Source: Costus lasius (lineage: Eukaryota; Streptophyta; Magnoliopsida; Zingiberales; Costaceae). Taken from it: 64,000 nt of DNA. A program made the translations under genes and the position numbers. The notes under the pieces were generated by a model. The model was not told the origin of the DNA. It saw nothing but the letters and a program-made list of their open reading frames with translations, and did not search any database. Shown here in pieces: positions 33,159 through 47,174 of this stretch; positions within the stretch are counted from its first letter, which is position 1; each line of letters starts with the position of its first letter. The stretch is taken from NCBI GenBank assembly GCA_027563935.2, contig JANVAS020000222.1, positions 7,626,001 to 7,690,000 of the forward strand, read 5' to 3'.

Positions 33159-36100
33159 CTAATGGTTGAGAAATCTCAAACCCATATTATTACAGTGCTT
33201 CTCATGCTTCTGCTGCGCCAGAGGCTTGGTAAGCGGGTCTGCCAGATTGTCATCTGTATGAACCTTGCAGATTTTGATCTCGCCACGATCTATGATCTCC
33301 CTGATCAAGTGAAACCGTCTCTGTATGTGCTTGGACTTCTGGTGCGACCGTGGTTCCTTTGCCTGTGCGATTGCTCCAGTGTTATCACAGAAGATAACCA
33401 AAGGATCTGCACTCGAAGGAACAACACCAAGTTCTCTCACGAACTTACGAATCCACACTGCCTCCTTGGATGCTTCCGAGGCTGCAACATACTCGGCTTC
33501 TGTTGTGGAATCAGCAACAGTTGACTGTTTGAAACTCTTCCACACCACTGCTCCACCATTCAAGCTATAAACATAGCCTGATTGCGATCGGAAATCATCC
33601 TGGTCAGACTGGAACGAAGCGTCAGTATATCCTTCAATACTGAGTTCTTCCTGACCACCATATATCAAGAACATATCTTTGGTTCTCCGCAGATATTTTA
33701 AGATGTTCTTGACCGCAATCCAGTGTGCCTGACCTGGATTACTTTGGAACCGACTGGTCACGCTTAACCCGTAAGCGACGTCTGGGCGAGTACACAACAT
33801 CGCATACATTATGGACCCAATAGCCGAAGCATAAGGCGTATTGTCCATTTCATCTTTCTCAGTCTGTGTTTGTGGACACTGACTCTTCGAAAGATTCAGA
33901 CCATGTCTGACTGGAAGATATCCTCTTTTAGAATTCTCTAAATGAAATCTCTCCCGGACTTTATCGATGTAAGTACTCTGGCACAGCCCGAGAAGCCTCT
34001 TAGATCTATCCCTGTAGATCTTCACACCTAACACATAGGCTGCTTCTCCTAGATCTTTCATCTGGAAACATTTTCTTAACCATGCCTTAACCGCATGCAT
34101 TTCAGGAATGTCATTTCCAATGATCAAGACATCATCGACGTAGAGGACTAGGAAAGTAATTACGCTCCCACTAAACCTCTTATATACACACGGGTCATCC
34201 TCGTTCTTGATGAAACCAAACTTAGAGATTGATTCATCAAAACGAATATTCCAGCTTCTTGATGCTTGTTTAAGTCCATAAATAGACTTCTTTAACTTGC
34301 ATATTTTATGACGATCTGATGGATTAGTGAAACCTTCTGGTTGTGTCATATACACATCCTCATCCAGATTTCCATTAAGGAAAGCTGTCTTCACATCCAT
34401 CTGCCAGATCTCATAATCGTAATATGCAGCTATCGCGAAAAGAATCCGAATAGACTTAAACATAGCTACTGGTGAGAAAGTTTCATCATAATCTATCCCG
34501 TAGATTTGTTTGAAACCTTTCGCAATGAGCCTGCCTTTATAGGTAACCACGTTACCATCCATGTCAATCTTCTTCTTGAAGATCCATTTACAGCCTATAG
34601 GGATAACTCCCGGAGGCGGATCAACCAAATCCCAGACTTGGTTATCTGACATGGAGTCCATCTCGGCTCGCATAGCTTCAAGCCATCTCGCTGACTCCGG
34701 TCCACTGACCGCATCCGCATAAGTGAGGGGTTCATCATGATCAATGATGTAGACTCCGTCATAGCGCTCAGGCTGTCGACGGATCCTTCCCGATCTTCGC
34801 GGTTCCCGTGGTATCTGAGCCTCAGGTTGTTCAATAACCTGTTCTACCGGCTCAGGCTCATCCAACTGTGCTTGAGCACTTTGTCCTTCTTCTGGATTCT
34901 CATCCAACTTTATTTCTCTCCCACTGGCCTCTTGCAGAAGAAACTCCTTCTCAAGAAAAATGGTCGTCCGAGCAACAAACACCTTGTTCTCTTTGGGATC
35001 GTAGAAATAATAACCCTTAGTTTCCTTAGGATAACCGACAAAGATGCATTTCTCAGATCTGCTCTCCAGTTTCCCAGAGGCGAGCTTTTTGACATAAGCC
35101 TCGCAACCCCAGATCTTAATAAATGTCAAGCTAGGCTGTTTCCCATACTATAATTCATATGGAGTCTTTGAAACGGCCTTGGATGGCACTCGGTTTAGTA
35201 CCTTTGCAGCTGTTTCCAGTGCAAATCCCCAAAAGGAGTATGGAAGAGTAGCCTGACTCATCATAGAACGAACCATATCAAGTAACGTTCTATTTCTCCT
35301 CTCGGACACACCATTCCATTGGGGTGTTCCTGGCGGAGTGAGCTGTGAGATAATCCCACACTCCTTCAGATAGTCAGTAAACGCATGACTTAGGTATTCT
35401 CCACCTCGATTAGAAGGAAGTGCCTTGATATTTCGGCCTAGCTGATTCTGTACTTCAACTCTTTGAACTTGTCAAAAGATTCACTCTTATGTCTCATAAG
35501 ATAGACATAACCATACCTACTGAAATCATCAGTAAAGGTAATGAAGTACGAATAGCCACCTCTGGCATGTTTACTAAATGGCCCACACACATCACTGTGT
35601 ATAAGGTCAAGTAAACCTGAAGCCCTTTGTCCTTTATTAGGAAAAGGTGACTTCGTCATTTTGCCCATTAAACAAGCCTTGCATGTATCAATCTCCTCAT
35701 AGGAGAATGATCCCAGCAGTCCATGATCATGCAACCACTTAATGCGTTTCTTGTTAATATGGCCTAAACGACTATGCCATAGCAAGGTGCTGTCATCAGC
35801 ATACTTGGCTTTCTTAATATCAATTTTTTGTATAGAACATTCCATGTCCAACATGAATAACCCATTGTTAATTGAACCAGTTGCATAAACAATATTATCT
35901 AAAGATAAAACACACTTTGAAATATTGCATTCAAAGGTAAATCCCTTCCTGACAAGAGCAGGAAAAGAGATAATATTTTTAGTAATACTGGGAACAAAGT
36001 AACAATTGTCTAGTTCCAATACAAGTCCAGATGGTAAAGAAATGAAATAGTCTCCTACAGCAACAGCAGCAACCCGTGCCCCGTTTCCAACGCGTAGGTC

Positions 36101-37036
36101 CACCTCATGCTGTCCCACCTGCCTTCTTCTCTTGAGTTCCTGTACATTTGAACAAATGTGAACTCCACATGCAGTGTCCAACACCCATGAAATAGAAGAA
36201 GATGAAACCATGACTTCCGTCACGTAAATACCTGAGCCAGAAGCAAAGCTTCCCCTCTTATCTCCTTGGAGCGCTTTACAGTCCTTTTTCCAGTGACCCA
36301 GCTGGCCACAGTGGAAACATCTGTATTCCTTGGACCGCTTCACCTTTTGCTTCAGAGCCTTGCTGTAATTCTTGACAGGGGTCTTGCCCTTCTTCCCCTT
36401 CTTCTTGTTCCTAGAAGGAACCATTAAGACAGAGGTCGAAGGCTTTCCCTTCAGAGTTTCCTCAGTAGTCAAGAGCATATTCAGCAGCTCTGCCGGAGTA
36501 CAATCGATTTTGTTCATATTAAAGTTAATGATGAACGCGTCGAATGAAGGCGGGAGAGACTGCAGAATAATGTCTACAGCAAGCTCCTGATTGATGGTAT
36601 GCCCCAGTTTCTCTAGAGCTTCCTTGTGCCCAATCATCTTGAGCACATGAGCTCCCACTGGGCTCCCTTCAGCCAGTTTGCTCTGAAAGAACAGCTTTGT
36701 CAGATTATAGCGTTCTGTCCTCGCCTGTGCAGCATACAGCATCTTGAGGTTCGCTATCATGTCTATAGCAGACATATCCTCATGCTGACGCTGCAGCGGT
36801 GGCGTCATAGACGCTAGCATCAGGCAAGCGACATCAATGCTATCATTGACGTGCTTTTCATAGGCTTCCCGAACTGCCCTTGCGGCGTTCGGGGCGGGCT
36901 GAGGCGGTATCGCCGTCTCGAGGACATACAGTTTCCTCTCTGCCTTAAGAACGATCTTAAGGTGTCCGTACCAGTCTGAGAAGTTCGGCCCAGCAAACTT
37001 CTCCCTTTCCAGTAGGGATCGCACATTGAAGCTCAT
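33159..37036 (-). pseudogene. gag-pol of C, two lesions
   Basis: The frame starts at ATG 37036 (MSFNVRSLLEREKFAGPNF). It contains Gag, the CCHC knuckle (CFHCGQLGHWKKDC), protease (WVLDTACG) and the integrase HHCC region. A 7-bp deletion near 35457, against the copy in B, shifts the frame before the second integrase Asp. TAG replaces a tryptophan codon (complement at 35148-35150, in ELWYG). RT with YVDD (complement of 34131-34142) and RNase H then read cleanly to the stop at 33159. RT and RNase H residues look intact, but full polyprotein cannot be made. Confidence 0.94.
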
Positions 37037-38497
37037 GGTGTTCGTTGCTGCAGGTATCTACAACAATGCAAGAACAACAAGGTCAGTATCAATGTTAAGA
37101 ATCAATCAGGACTTAAGAAAGATTCTTTTTCTCACTATTTTATCTGGCTGAAAAATCCAGCAAAACAGCCCGAAAGAGTAGAACTCTTTTAGTGAGATGG
37201 GATCCAGATTTCATACTTGGTCTCCGCGTCCCGCTCAGGCGAGATAAGATGCACAGAGAGTACAAGCACTAATCTCTGGTAGGCTGCCCTAGCCAATCGC
37301 TAACCCGTGTGATTCCCCTTCATCTGGGCAATCCAGCAGACTGTGCCAACTGAGTTGGTACAACACAATCTCTGACCCCACAGATGGCTGCCTCCATGTG
37401 CTACCATATGCGCCACATATGTAGGCTACATGGTCAAGCTGACCCGACCTACTCCCTGGACCACCACGTGCTATGCTGAGCAACGAGAAGCGATAAATCC
37501 CTTCTCTGTAACACGCAGGTGTAATCCCGCACCGTCTGAAGATAGATGGACGTGCCCACTGAGTGGGTACAACACGGCTCCAACGATAATCAGAACAGTG
37601 AGGTTTCGCGTCAGAAGGCTAACAAGCTTGATATTTTAACGTTGGATTTTAACGGTCTTTTATCTTCTTCACTATCATGCAATTCCTATGGTGATAGCAG
37701 AAGATAAATAAATCATGCTGTTCTACTTATTTAAACAATAAAAGAAAGCATGGATCTTATGTGGTAAAAGCCCATAGCCTAAGTAAGACCTTAAGATACT
37801 TAAGTCTTCACTTGCTTTTCTTCATGGGACTTTAGCTGCTCATCTGGCCCAAACCAGGGCCCAAGCGCCATCTGCAGCTCAGGTGCGCCCACCAGGTAAA
37901 TGCGCCTGGTCCCAGAGTCGAACCCTGGACCTCCCACCTGGTCTAGCCACTGCTGCATGTGCCTCTGCCAAGTGTGCTCTGTGCTCTTGTCTGATTAATT
38001 TACAAATTAATCTATCTAGACAAGATTGACTCGCAGGTCAATTACATTTTATAAATTAAATGCAATGTGATGCGCAGATCACAATTAAAAATTAATTTAC
38101 AAAATAATTTCCAGGCACGCAGGCCCCAGCACAGCACACATTTAACATGGGCAGCCCACATAAGAATAAATAAACAGGCATATGCAATAATCAAACATGT
38201 GATCCAACATAGGAAAATAAAATTTCGAAAACCCCATTGGCATCAATTTTAATTTTCCTTATGTGCCCTACTACCTTACAACGGTCCATTACTAGGGATC
38301 CACTCATCAGACCTAGTCAGATCCACTGCCCTTACATGCACCAAGTCCTAACTGACTTGAGTCGACCAAATGGTCAACCATGCATGCGCCAGGGCTGAAC
38401 AACCCTCATGAGTTCTGGCAAGCGGGTGTGACCCCGGGCCTAACAAATGTGTGTTCACTAGTCGTCTCAACCAGACATCGCTACACGCCTGTCTGCA
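37037..38497 (-). other. leader of C, 5' end deleted
   Basis: This non-coding stretch is homologous to the leaders of B and E. It includes the hairpin GGTCC...GGACC with a TTCGA loop (37908-37931). It ends at the deletion joint with B pol. Confidence 0.85.
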
Positions 38498-41191
38498 CAC
38501 ATCCTCATCCAGATTTCCATTCAGGAAAGCTGTCTTCACATCCATTTGCCAAATCTCATAATCATAATATGCTGCTATCGCGAAAAGAATCCGAATAGAC
38601 TTAAACATAGCTACAGGTGAGAAAGTTTCATCATAATCTATCCCGTAGATTTGTTTGAAACCTTTCGCAACTAGCCTGCCTTTATAGGTAACCACGTTAC
38701 CATCCATGTCAATCTTCTTCTTGAAGATCCATTTACAGCCCATAGGGATTACTCCCGGAGGCGGATCAACCAAATCCCAAACTTGGTTATCTGACATGGA
38801 GTCCATCTCGGCGCGCATAGCTTCAAGCCATCTTGCTGACTCCGGTCCACTGACCGCATCCGCATAAGTAAGGGGTTCATCATTATCAATGATGTAGACT
38901 CCGTCATAGCGTTCAGGCTGTCGACGGATCCTTCCCGATCTTCGCGGTTCCCGTGATATCTGAGCCTCAGGTTGTTCAATAACCTGATCCACCGGCTCAG
39001 GCTCATCCAACTGTGCTTGACTACTTTGTTCTTCCTCTGGATTCTCATCCAGCTTTATTTCTCTCCCACTGGCCTCTTGCAGAAGAAACTCCTTCTCAAG
39101 AAATATGGCCGTCCGAGCAACAAATACCATGTTCTCTTTGGGATCGTAGAAATAATAACCCTTAGTTTCCTTAGGGTAACCGACAAAGATACATTTGTCA
39201 GATCTGCTCTCTAGTTTCCCAGAGGCGAGCTTTTTGACATAAGCCTCGCAGCCCCAGATCCTGATAAATGTCAAGCTCGGCTGTTTCCCATACCATAACT
39301 CATATGGCGTCTTTGAAACTGCCTTGGATGGCACTCGGTTTAGTACCTTTGCAGCTGTTTCCAGTGCAAATCCCCAAAAGGAATATGGAAGAGTAGCCTG
39401 ACTCATCATAGAACGAACCATATCAAGTAACGTTCTATTTCTCCTCTCGGACACACCATTCCATTGCGGTGTTCCTGGCGGAGTGAGCTGTGAGATAATC
39501 CCACACTCCTTCAGATAGTCAGTAAACGCATGACTTAGGTATTCTCCACCTCGATCAGAACGAAGTGCCTTGATACTTCGGCCTAGCTGATTCTGTACTT
39601 CATTCTTGAACTCTTTGAACTTGTCAAAAGATTCACTTTTATGTCTCATTAAATAGACATACCCATATCTACTGAAATCATCAGTAAATGTGATGAAGTA
39701 TTGATAGCCACCTCTGGCATGTTTACTAAATGGCCCACACACATCACTGTGTATAAGGTCAAGTAAACCTGAAGCCCTTTGACCTTTGTTAGGAAAAGGT
39801 GACTTCGTCATTTTACCCATTAAACAAGCCTTGCATGTATCAATCTCCTCATAGGAGAATGATCCCAGCAGTCCATGATCATGCAACCGCTTAATGCGTT
39901 TCTTGTTAATATGGCCTAAACGACTATGCCATAGCAAGGTGCTGTCATCAGCATACTTGGCTTTCTTAATATCAATATTTTGTATAGAACATTCCATGTC
40001 CAACATGAATAACCCATTGTTAATTGAACCAGTAGCATAAACAATATTATCAAAAGTTAAAACACACTTTGAAATATTGCATTCAAAGGAAAATCCCTTC
40101 CTGACAAGAGCAGGAATGGAGATAATATTATTAGTAATGCTGGGAACAAAATAACAACTGTTTAGTTCTAATACAAGCCCAGATGGCAAAGAGATGAAAT
40201 AGTCTCCTACAGCAACAGCAGCAACCCGTGCCCCGTTTCCAACTCGTAGGTCCACCTCATGCTGTCCCACCTGTCTTCTTCTCTTGAGTTCCTGTACATT
40301 TGAACAAATGTGAACTCCACATGCAGTGTCCAACACCCATGAAATAGAAGAAGATGAAACCATGACTTCCGTCACGTATATACCTGAGCCAGAAGCGAAG
40401 CTTCCCCTCTTATCTCCTTGGAGCGCTTTACAGTCCTTTTTCCAGTGACCTAGCTGGCCACAGTGGAAACATCTGTATTCCTTTGACCGCTTGACTTTTT
40501 GCTTCAGAGCCTTGCTGTAACTCTTGACAGGGGCCTTGCCCTTCTTCCCCATCTTCTTGTTGTTCCTTGAAGGAACCATTAAGATAGAGGTTGAAGGCTT
40601 TCCCTTCAGAGTTTCCTCAGTAGTCAAGAGCATATTCAGCAGCTCTGCCGGAGTACAATCGATTTTGTTCATATTAAAGTTAATGATGAACGCATCAAAA
40701 GAGGGCGGGAGAGACTGCAGAATAATGTCTACAGCAAGCTCCTGGTTGATGGTATGCCCCAGTTTCTCTAGAGCCTCCTTGTGCCCAATCATCTTGAGCA
40801 CGTGAGCTCCCACTGGGCTCCCTTCAGCCAGTTTGCTCTGAAAGAACAGCTTTGTCAGATTATAGCGTTCTGTCCTCGCCTGTGCAGCATACAGCATCTT
40901 GAGGTTTGCTATCATGTCTATAGCAGACATATCCTCATGCTGACGCTGCAGCGGTGGCGTCATAGACGCTAGCATCTGGCAAGCGACATCAATGCTATCA
41001 TTGACGTGCTTTTCATAGGCTTCCCGAACCGCCCTTGCGGCGTTCGGAGCGGGCTGAGGCGGTATCGCCGTCTCGAGGACATACAGTTTCCTCTCTGCCT
41101 TAAGAACAATCTTAAGGTGTCCGAACCAGTCTGAGAAGTTCGGCCCAGCAAACTTCTCTTTTTCCAGTAGGGATCGCACATTGAAGCTCAT
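38498..41191 (-). pseudogene. gag-pol of B, N-terminal part (Gag to early RT)
   Basis: This is an uninterrupted frame from ATG 41191. It covers Gag, the CCHC knuckle (CFHCGQLGHWKKDC), protease (WVLDTACGVHIC), HHCC, and an integrase core with HSD, RSDRGGEY and SERRNR. RT follows as far as FLNGNLDEDV. Beyond 38497 the frame runs into inverted leader sequence of C and stops at 38348. It was probably a complete polyprotein before C inserted and the deletion happened. The visible Gag, protease and integrase parts have no lesion, so truncated products could in principle be made. Confidence 0.93.
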
Positions 41192-43001
41192 GGTGTTCGT
41201 TGCTGCAGGTATCTACAACAATGCAAGAACAGCAAGGTCAGTATCAATGTAAAGAATCAATTCAGGACTTAAGAATGATTCTTTTTCTCACTATTTTATC
41301 TGGCTGAAAAATCCAGCAAAACAGCCCGAAAGAGTAGAACTCTTTTAGTGAGATGGGATCCAGATTTCATACTTGGTCTCCGCGTCCCGCTCAGGCGAGA
41401 TAAGATGCACAGAGAGTACAAGCACTAATTTCTGGTAGGCAGTCCCTGCCAATCGCCAACCCGTGCGATTCCCCTTCATCTGGGCAATCCAGCAGACTGT
41501 GCCAACTGAGTTGGTACAACACAATCTCTGACCCCACAGATGGCTGCCTCCATGCGCTACCATATGCACCACATATGTAGCCTACATGGTCAAGCTGACC
41601 CGACCTACTCCCTGGACCACCACGTGCTATGCTGAGCAACGAGAAGCGATAAATCCCTTCTCTGTAACACGCAGGTGTAATCCCGCACCGTCTGAAGATA
41701 GATGGACGTGCCCACTGAGTGGGTACAACACGGCTCCAACGATAATCAGAACAGTAAGGTTTCGCGTCAGAAGGCATACGAGCTTGATATTTCGGCGTTG
41801 GATTTTAACGGTCTTTTATCTTCTTCACTATCATGCAATTCCTATGGTGATAGCAGAAGATAAATAAATCATGCTGTTCTACTTATTTAAACAATAAAAG
41901 AAAGCATGGATCTTATGTGGTAAAAGCCCATAGCCTAAGTAAGACCTTAAGATACTTAAGTCTTCACTTGCTTTTCTTCATGGGTCTTTAGCTGCTCATC
42001 AGGCCCAAACCAGGGCCCAAGCGCCATTTGCAGCTGAGGTGCGCCCACCAGAGAAAATGCGCCTGGTCCCAGAGTTGAACCCTGGACCTCCCTCCTGGTC
42101 TAGCATCAAGCTGCATGCGCCTCTGCCAAGTGTACTCTGTGCTCTTGTCTGATTAACTTACAAATTAATCTATCTAGGCAAGATTGACTCGCAGGTCAAT
42201 TACATTTTATAAATTAAAACAATGTGATGCGCAGATCACAATAATTAATTTACATTTTAATACAGGCACGCAGGCCCCAGCACAGCACACATTTAACATG
42301 GGCAGCCCACATAAGAATAAATAAACAAGCATAGGCATCAATCAACATGTGATCCAATCATGAAAATTAAATTTCGAAAACCCCATAGGCATCAATTTTA
42401 ATTTTCTTATATGCCCTCACTACCTTACAACGGTCCATTACTAGGGATCCACTCATCCAACCTAGTCAGATCCAGTGCCCTTGCATGCACCAAGTCCTAA
42501 CCGACTTGAGTCGACCAAAAGGTCAACCATGCATGCGCCAGGGCTGAACAACCCTCATGAGTTCTGGCAAGCGGGTGTGACCCCGGGCCTAACTCATGTG
42601 TGTTCACTAGTCGTCTCAATCAGACACCGCTACACGCCTGTCTGCAGTCGACCTATAGCCACCAGATGCTTGCGCACAGGTGCTATCTGGTCAACCCATC
42701 AAGGCTGTCAGATGGTCTGATCAGACATTTTGGATCTAACCTAGGGGATGACTTCAACCCTAATAACCCGTCTAAGGGTTTACAGTAAGGCCTTAGATCT
42801 ATAGTGAGTCGCGCATGTCATGAAAGTTTTGAAAACAAAAACTAAAACATGTAAAGCATGCGCCAACAAAAGTTCATCTCATACATGCGCCACAAACAAA
42901 ATACATCTATCTGGTATTTTCGCATGATGAGAAATATTAGATCTAAACATTCAACATACATGGATCACCATAAGCAATCATATGAATATATAAAAACCTA
43001 T
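41192..43001 (-). other. untranslated leader of B
   Basis: This 1.8-kb non-coding stretch lies between the primer-binding site and gag. It holds the conserved hairpin with TTCAA loop at 42065-42088 and several polypyrimidine and GCGCC words shared with C and E. Nothing coding is seen. Confidence 0.85.
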
Positions 43002-43013
43002 GCTCTGATACCA
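43002..43013 (-). other. primer-binding site of B
   Basis: The minus strand reads TGGTATCAGAGC two bases inside the 5' LTR end at 43016; it matches initiator tRNA-Met. Confidence 0.92.
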
Positions 43014-43015
43014 AT

Positions 43016-44697
43016 TGAAAGTCCCCTTAATCTAGGGGGCCGAAACCCTAAGGGAGGCGCATATAAAAAATTCGCATGGGAAGCTAGGGTTTCAAGAGAT
43101 CTTAATATATCATATGATCAACTTTCGAATGCTAGTATAGAAGAGAAAGATCCATACCATCGCCATCTCTTGGATGGTGTCTTGGAAGCAGAGAGCGAGA
43201 GGATCTCCTCCAAAGGATGCGCACACAAGATGAAGAAGCCGCCTACTCCCTTGGTGCTCCTTGTGCTAGCAAGGTTCCAAGAGGTGCTTGTCGTATGGAA
43301 GGAAAGAGATGTTTTTCTTCTTGGCCGAATCCTCTCCTAGAGACTTGAAGTCGTCACCACACAAGAGTGTGTCGAGAGAGAAGGGCGAGAGGCGAGAATA
43401 GAGCTTCCCTTTTGCGTGAACGTGAGGCGTGGTCACGTTTAGAGAAGTGCTATCTAAAAATAGCAAAGTCTCCAATTCATGCGACCATGAATTTTCCTTA
43501 ACGCTATTAGCTCTCCCCTTTGAACCATGCGCTCATATGATGAGCCGGTTCAAGTTGGTTCAGTTCAAGAAACCAAATAAGCCAAGCATTTAGTCTAGAT
43601 CTCAATTAAACCCTAAGGCTTCAGATCTAACTGTTGATCTCTCGATGCTTCTGATCTTACCGATCTAGCATCCATTCTCTCAATCGAAGCTTACCGATCT
43701 CAAGCCCTAATCAATCAAACATGATCAGACCAGATCTCACTTACAATCAGAGACTAAATTCCTTTAAACTGAACTTGAACAATTCAGTCCACACGATCTG
43801 ACTTAAGTAAGCCATATCATCAAATTGTGCGACCCTGAGGGTTTCCTTTAAATGTCGGTAACGATAACTCACGTTATCACGATCAGTGAGGGGTATCTAG
43901 CAACACATCACTGTCTCCCGATATAAAGAAAAGAGTCTTCCAAGACTACACCCAAACAACAGCACAAGTGTGAATCAACTCACTAGGCATGCATGTTTCC
44001 TTTGCCACTGGATGTTCTTATTGGACAAGCGTGTCAAGCTTGTAACTCCAATATGATGAGCATGATTAGATCAGATGAACATAGTCACCTGGGTATGGCC
44101 ATACACTATTCTCAATCATCTCATCCAGGGGGCCCCTTTAGAACATCACACTCCTTAAACAAGGAGACGGCAATCCTTTGTCTATCACAAGTGCCCTAAC
44201 CTGACTCAAGCTCACCATCCAAGATAGTCTATAATCATTATGTTTCAAATGATATTGAACTACCTCAAAACAATGACAATCATCATTTAGAAAACACAAG
44301 TGATCTCAAGTCAGAGGAAATGTGCCACTTGTCGCAATCAAGGATTATTCACATTGTGACAAGCAATTGAATATCCTAGTAGGGTCTGTCCAGTACATCC
44401 AATGTACCCATGAGTCTACATCTTATTCCATGCTCGAAGCATCCTATAAGATTAGAACACATATTAGTCTTAATCATATCAAGGCTGTCTCATGTTCACC
44501 AAGATATATCAACTAAGGACTTAACTGCATGTCAGCCTAGCTGAACAGCTTTGAGACATTATTCTGAAGTACACTTATTGCAGCAGACAATGTAACAAAC
44601 TGAATAACAACCATGCCTTTATAAACATAAGAGTTTATACATGATACTGTTACAATCCCAAGGCCTCAAACATTAGCCTTAAGGGCATACCCCAACA
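43016..44697 (-). repeat. 5' LTR of B
   Basis: Same 1,682-bp length as the 3' LTR. Palindrome GTATGGCCATAC is at 44093-44104 and GCTATCTAAAAATAGC at 43449-43464. It is followed by target copy TTTAC (44698-44702) and the pol codons of D. Confidence 0.95.
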
Positions 44698-47174
44698 TTT
44701 ACCCCATCAGGCAGCTTAACCAAATCCCAGACTTGGTTAGCCGACATGGAATCCATCTCGGATCGCATGGCGTCAAGCCATCTCTCGGAGTCCGGTCCAC
44801 TGACCACCTCATCATAGGTTCTGGGTTCATCCTCAATGATGAAAATTGCATCGTGTTGAGTCGGCAGCGACCCGTACCTCTCAGGTGCACGACGAATCCT
44901 CCCAGACCTACGTGGGACCTGTGTCTGAGCCTCAGATTGTATAACAACTGGTGCAAATGGCTCAGATTCCATCTCTTTGTCTTGTGGTTGCACTTGGACC
45001 TCATCCAAGTCAAACTCCCTCCCACTAACTTCTTTCATAAGAAATTCTTTCTCTAGAAACACAGCACCCCGAGCAACAAAAACTTTGTTCTCGGTTGGGA
45101 CATAGAAGTAGTATCCTTTAGTTTCCTTCGGATACCCGACAAATACACACTTATCAGATCTAGGTTCTAGCTTGCTAGAATCCTGACGTTTGACATAAGC
45201 CTCACATCCCCAGATCCTGATAAACGTGAGATTAGGGCGTCTCCCACTCCATACCTCGTATGGTATTTTGGAGACACTCTTAGATGGAACATTATTCAGT
45301 ATCAGAGAAGCTATCTCAAGTGCATGCCCCCAGAATGAGGGAGGTAGAGTTGCATGACTCATCATAGATCGAACCATATCCAATAAAGTTTGATTTCTCC
45401 TTTCAGACACACCATTCCATTGAGGTGTTCCAGGAGGAGTGAGTTGGGATATGATCCCAGACTCTCTCAGATAGTCAAAGAACTCTCCACTCAGGTATTC
45501 TCCACCTCGATCTGATCGAAGAGCTTTAATGGATCTTCCAAGCTGGTTCTCTACTTCATTCTTGAACTCTTTGAATTTCTCAAAGGACTCAGATTTATGT
45601 CTCATTAGGTAGACATATCCATACCTACTGAAGTCATCAGTGAAGGTAATGAAGTAGTTGTACCCTCCTCTGGCTTGTTTATTGAAAGGCCCACACACAT
45701 CAGTATGTATGAGATCCAATAAACCTCCTGCCCTCTCACCAATCTTGGTGAAGGGTGCTTTTGTCATTTTCCCCAATAAACAAGGTTCACAGGTATCAAA
45801 TTCCTCCAAGGAACTTGAATCTAACAATCCATTTGCATGGAGTTGTTGGATGCGATTTTTGTTTATATGGGCTAATCGACAGTGCCATAGGAAAGCACCA
45901 ACTGAACCACTCAGTTTGGTCCTTTTATTACTTATGTTACAGATAGAACTTTCCATATCCAAGATATACAGACCATTGCACAAAGTACCCTTCCCATAGA
46001 ACATATTTGCAAATGAAAAAGAACAAGAGTTCTTATTTATTTCAAACTTAAATCCCTTCTTTGCTAAGCAAGGAATGGATACAATGTTCTTAGTAAGTGA
46101 AGGTACACAAAAGCAATTATCTAGTTCTAATAGAAGTCCAGAAGGCAAGGAGAGAGTCAAGACGCCTACAGCAACAGCAGCAACCTGTGCCCCATTTCCA
46201 ACACGTAGGTCAATCTCTCCAGGTCGCACCGATCTACTTTTCTTGAGCCCCTGCATATTTGTACAAATATGAGCTCCACATGCGGTATCCAATACCCATG
46301 ACATAGAAGTAGAAAGATTGACTTCTGTAACATAAATACCTGAGCTAGAAGTTAAGGCCAAGCCCTTCTTCTCCTCATTCTGAAGCTGCTTGCAGTCCCT
46401 TCTCCAGTGACCCTGCTCGCCACAGTGAAAACACCTCTGGTCCTTTGACTTCTTTGCCTTTTTCTTCAGTGCCTTGGTAGGACCTTTGGCACTGCCCTTA
46501 GCACGTGCCTTACCCTTCTTCTTTATCTTCTTGGTCGCAGGGACCAAAAGAACAGAATTTGGTTTGGTCTTACCCATTTCACGCTCGGCTGTTTGGAGCA
46601 TATTCATCAATTCCTCCCGTGTGCACTCAATCCGGTTCATGTTGAAGTTAATAATAAACGGACTGAAGCTAGGGGGCAGGGAATGCAGAATAAGATCCAC
46701 AACCAGCTCGTTGTCTATGGCATGACCCAGTCTCCTGAGATGATCCACATTCCCAATGAGCTTGAGAACATGGGGTCTCACTAGTGCACCCTCAGACAAC
46801 TTACACCGAAAGACTACTTTGGCGGTGTCAAATCTTTCAGTTCTAGCCTGAGCCTCGAACATCTGTTTCAGATGAGTGATCATCTGAAAAGCGTTCTGCT
46901 CCTCATATTGCACCTGCAGTTCAGGTGCCATGCTGGCTAGCATAAGACATGCAACCTCCAAAGAGTCATCCTGATGCTTTCTATAAGCATCTCTATCTGC
47001 CGTTCGGGCATTAGGCGCAGGAGCCGCAGGAAGAGCCTGTTCAAGGACATACAGCTTCTTCTCGAGCTTGAGGACTATCCTCAAGTTCCGATGCCAGTCC
47101 ATAAAGTTAGTTCTAACTAACTTATGCTTATCAAGGAGTGATCGCAGTGATAATCCGCTAGTGTTCGTAGCCAT
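44698..47174 (-). pseudogene. gag-pol of D, N-terminal part (Gag to hinge before RT)
   Basis: From ATG 47174 (MATNTSGLSLRSLLDKHK) the frame covers Gag (residues about 1-200), a basic linker and CCHC knuckle (CFHCGEQGHWRRDC). Next come protease (WVLDTACGAHIC), GAG-pre-integrase (WHCRLAHIN, then CEPC) and an integrase core with HTDVCGPF, RSDRGGEY and SERRNQ. The frame ends at the hinge SGRIRRAPERYG and VWDLVKLPDGV, where B is inserted. No stop or frameshift is seen before the insertion. It is about 60% alike to copia-1 by impression, with the same domain order. Confidence 0.94.

Larger units (their letters stand above)
29756..38497 (-). mobile_element. copia-1 element C, lacking its 5' LTR
   Basis: The 3' LTR (29756-33138, holding a solo LTR), pol, gag and most of the leader are present in minus orientation. 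At 38497 the leader stops inside a word shared with the leader of B (CGCCTGTCTGCA) and joins directly to RT codons of B. A deletion removed the 5' LTR of C, roughly 370 bp of its leader and about 0.6 kb of B pol. The single shared base at the joint suggests illegitimate end joining. Confidence 0.9.
27432..44697 (-). mobile_element. copia-1 element B, complete LTR pair, carrying element C
   Basis: Two 1,682-bp LTRs (27432-29113 and 43016-44697) differ at about nine positions by eye. Primer-binding site, leader, gag-pol N-terminal part and pol C-terminal part are all present in minus orientation. The target duplication TTTAC is inside the pol of D. The interior holds element C plus a deletion that removed the B pol segment from shortly before VYMTQPEGF to RPDV, including YVDD. 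B can therefore no longer make reverse transcriptase. Confidence 0.94.

Noticed and set aside
29114..43015. Elements B and C as one element with an internal tandem duplication from template switching
   Set aside because: C has its own LTR at 29756-33138 inside the pol of B, so insertion followed by deletion explains the structure better.
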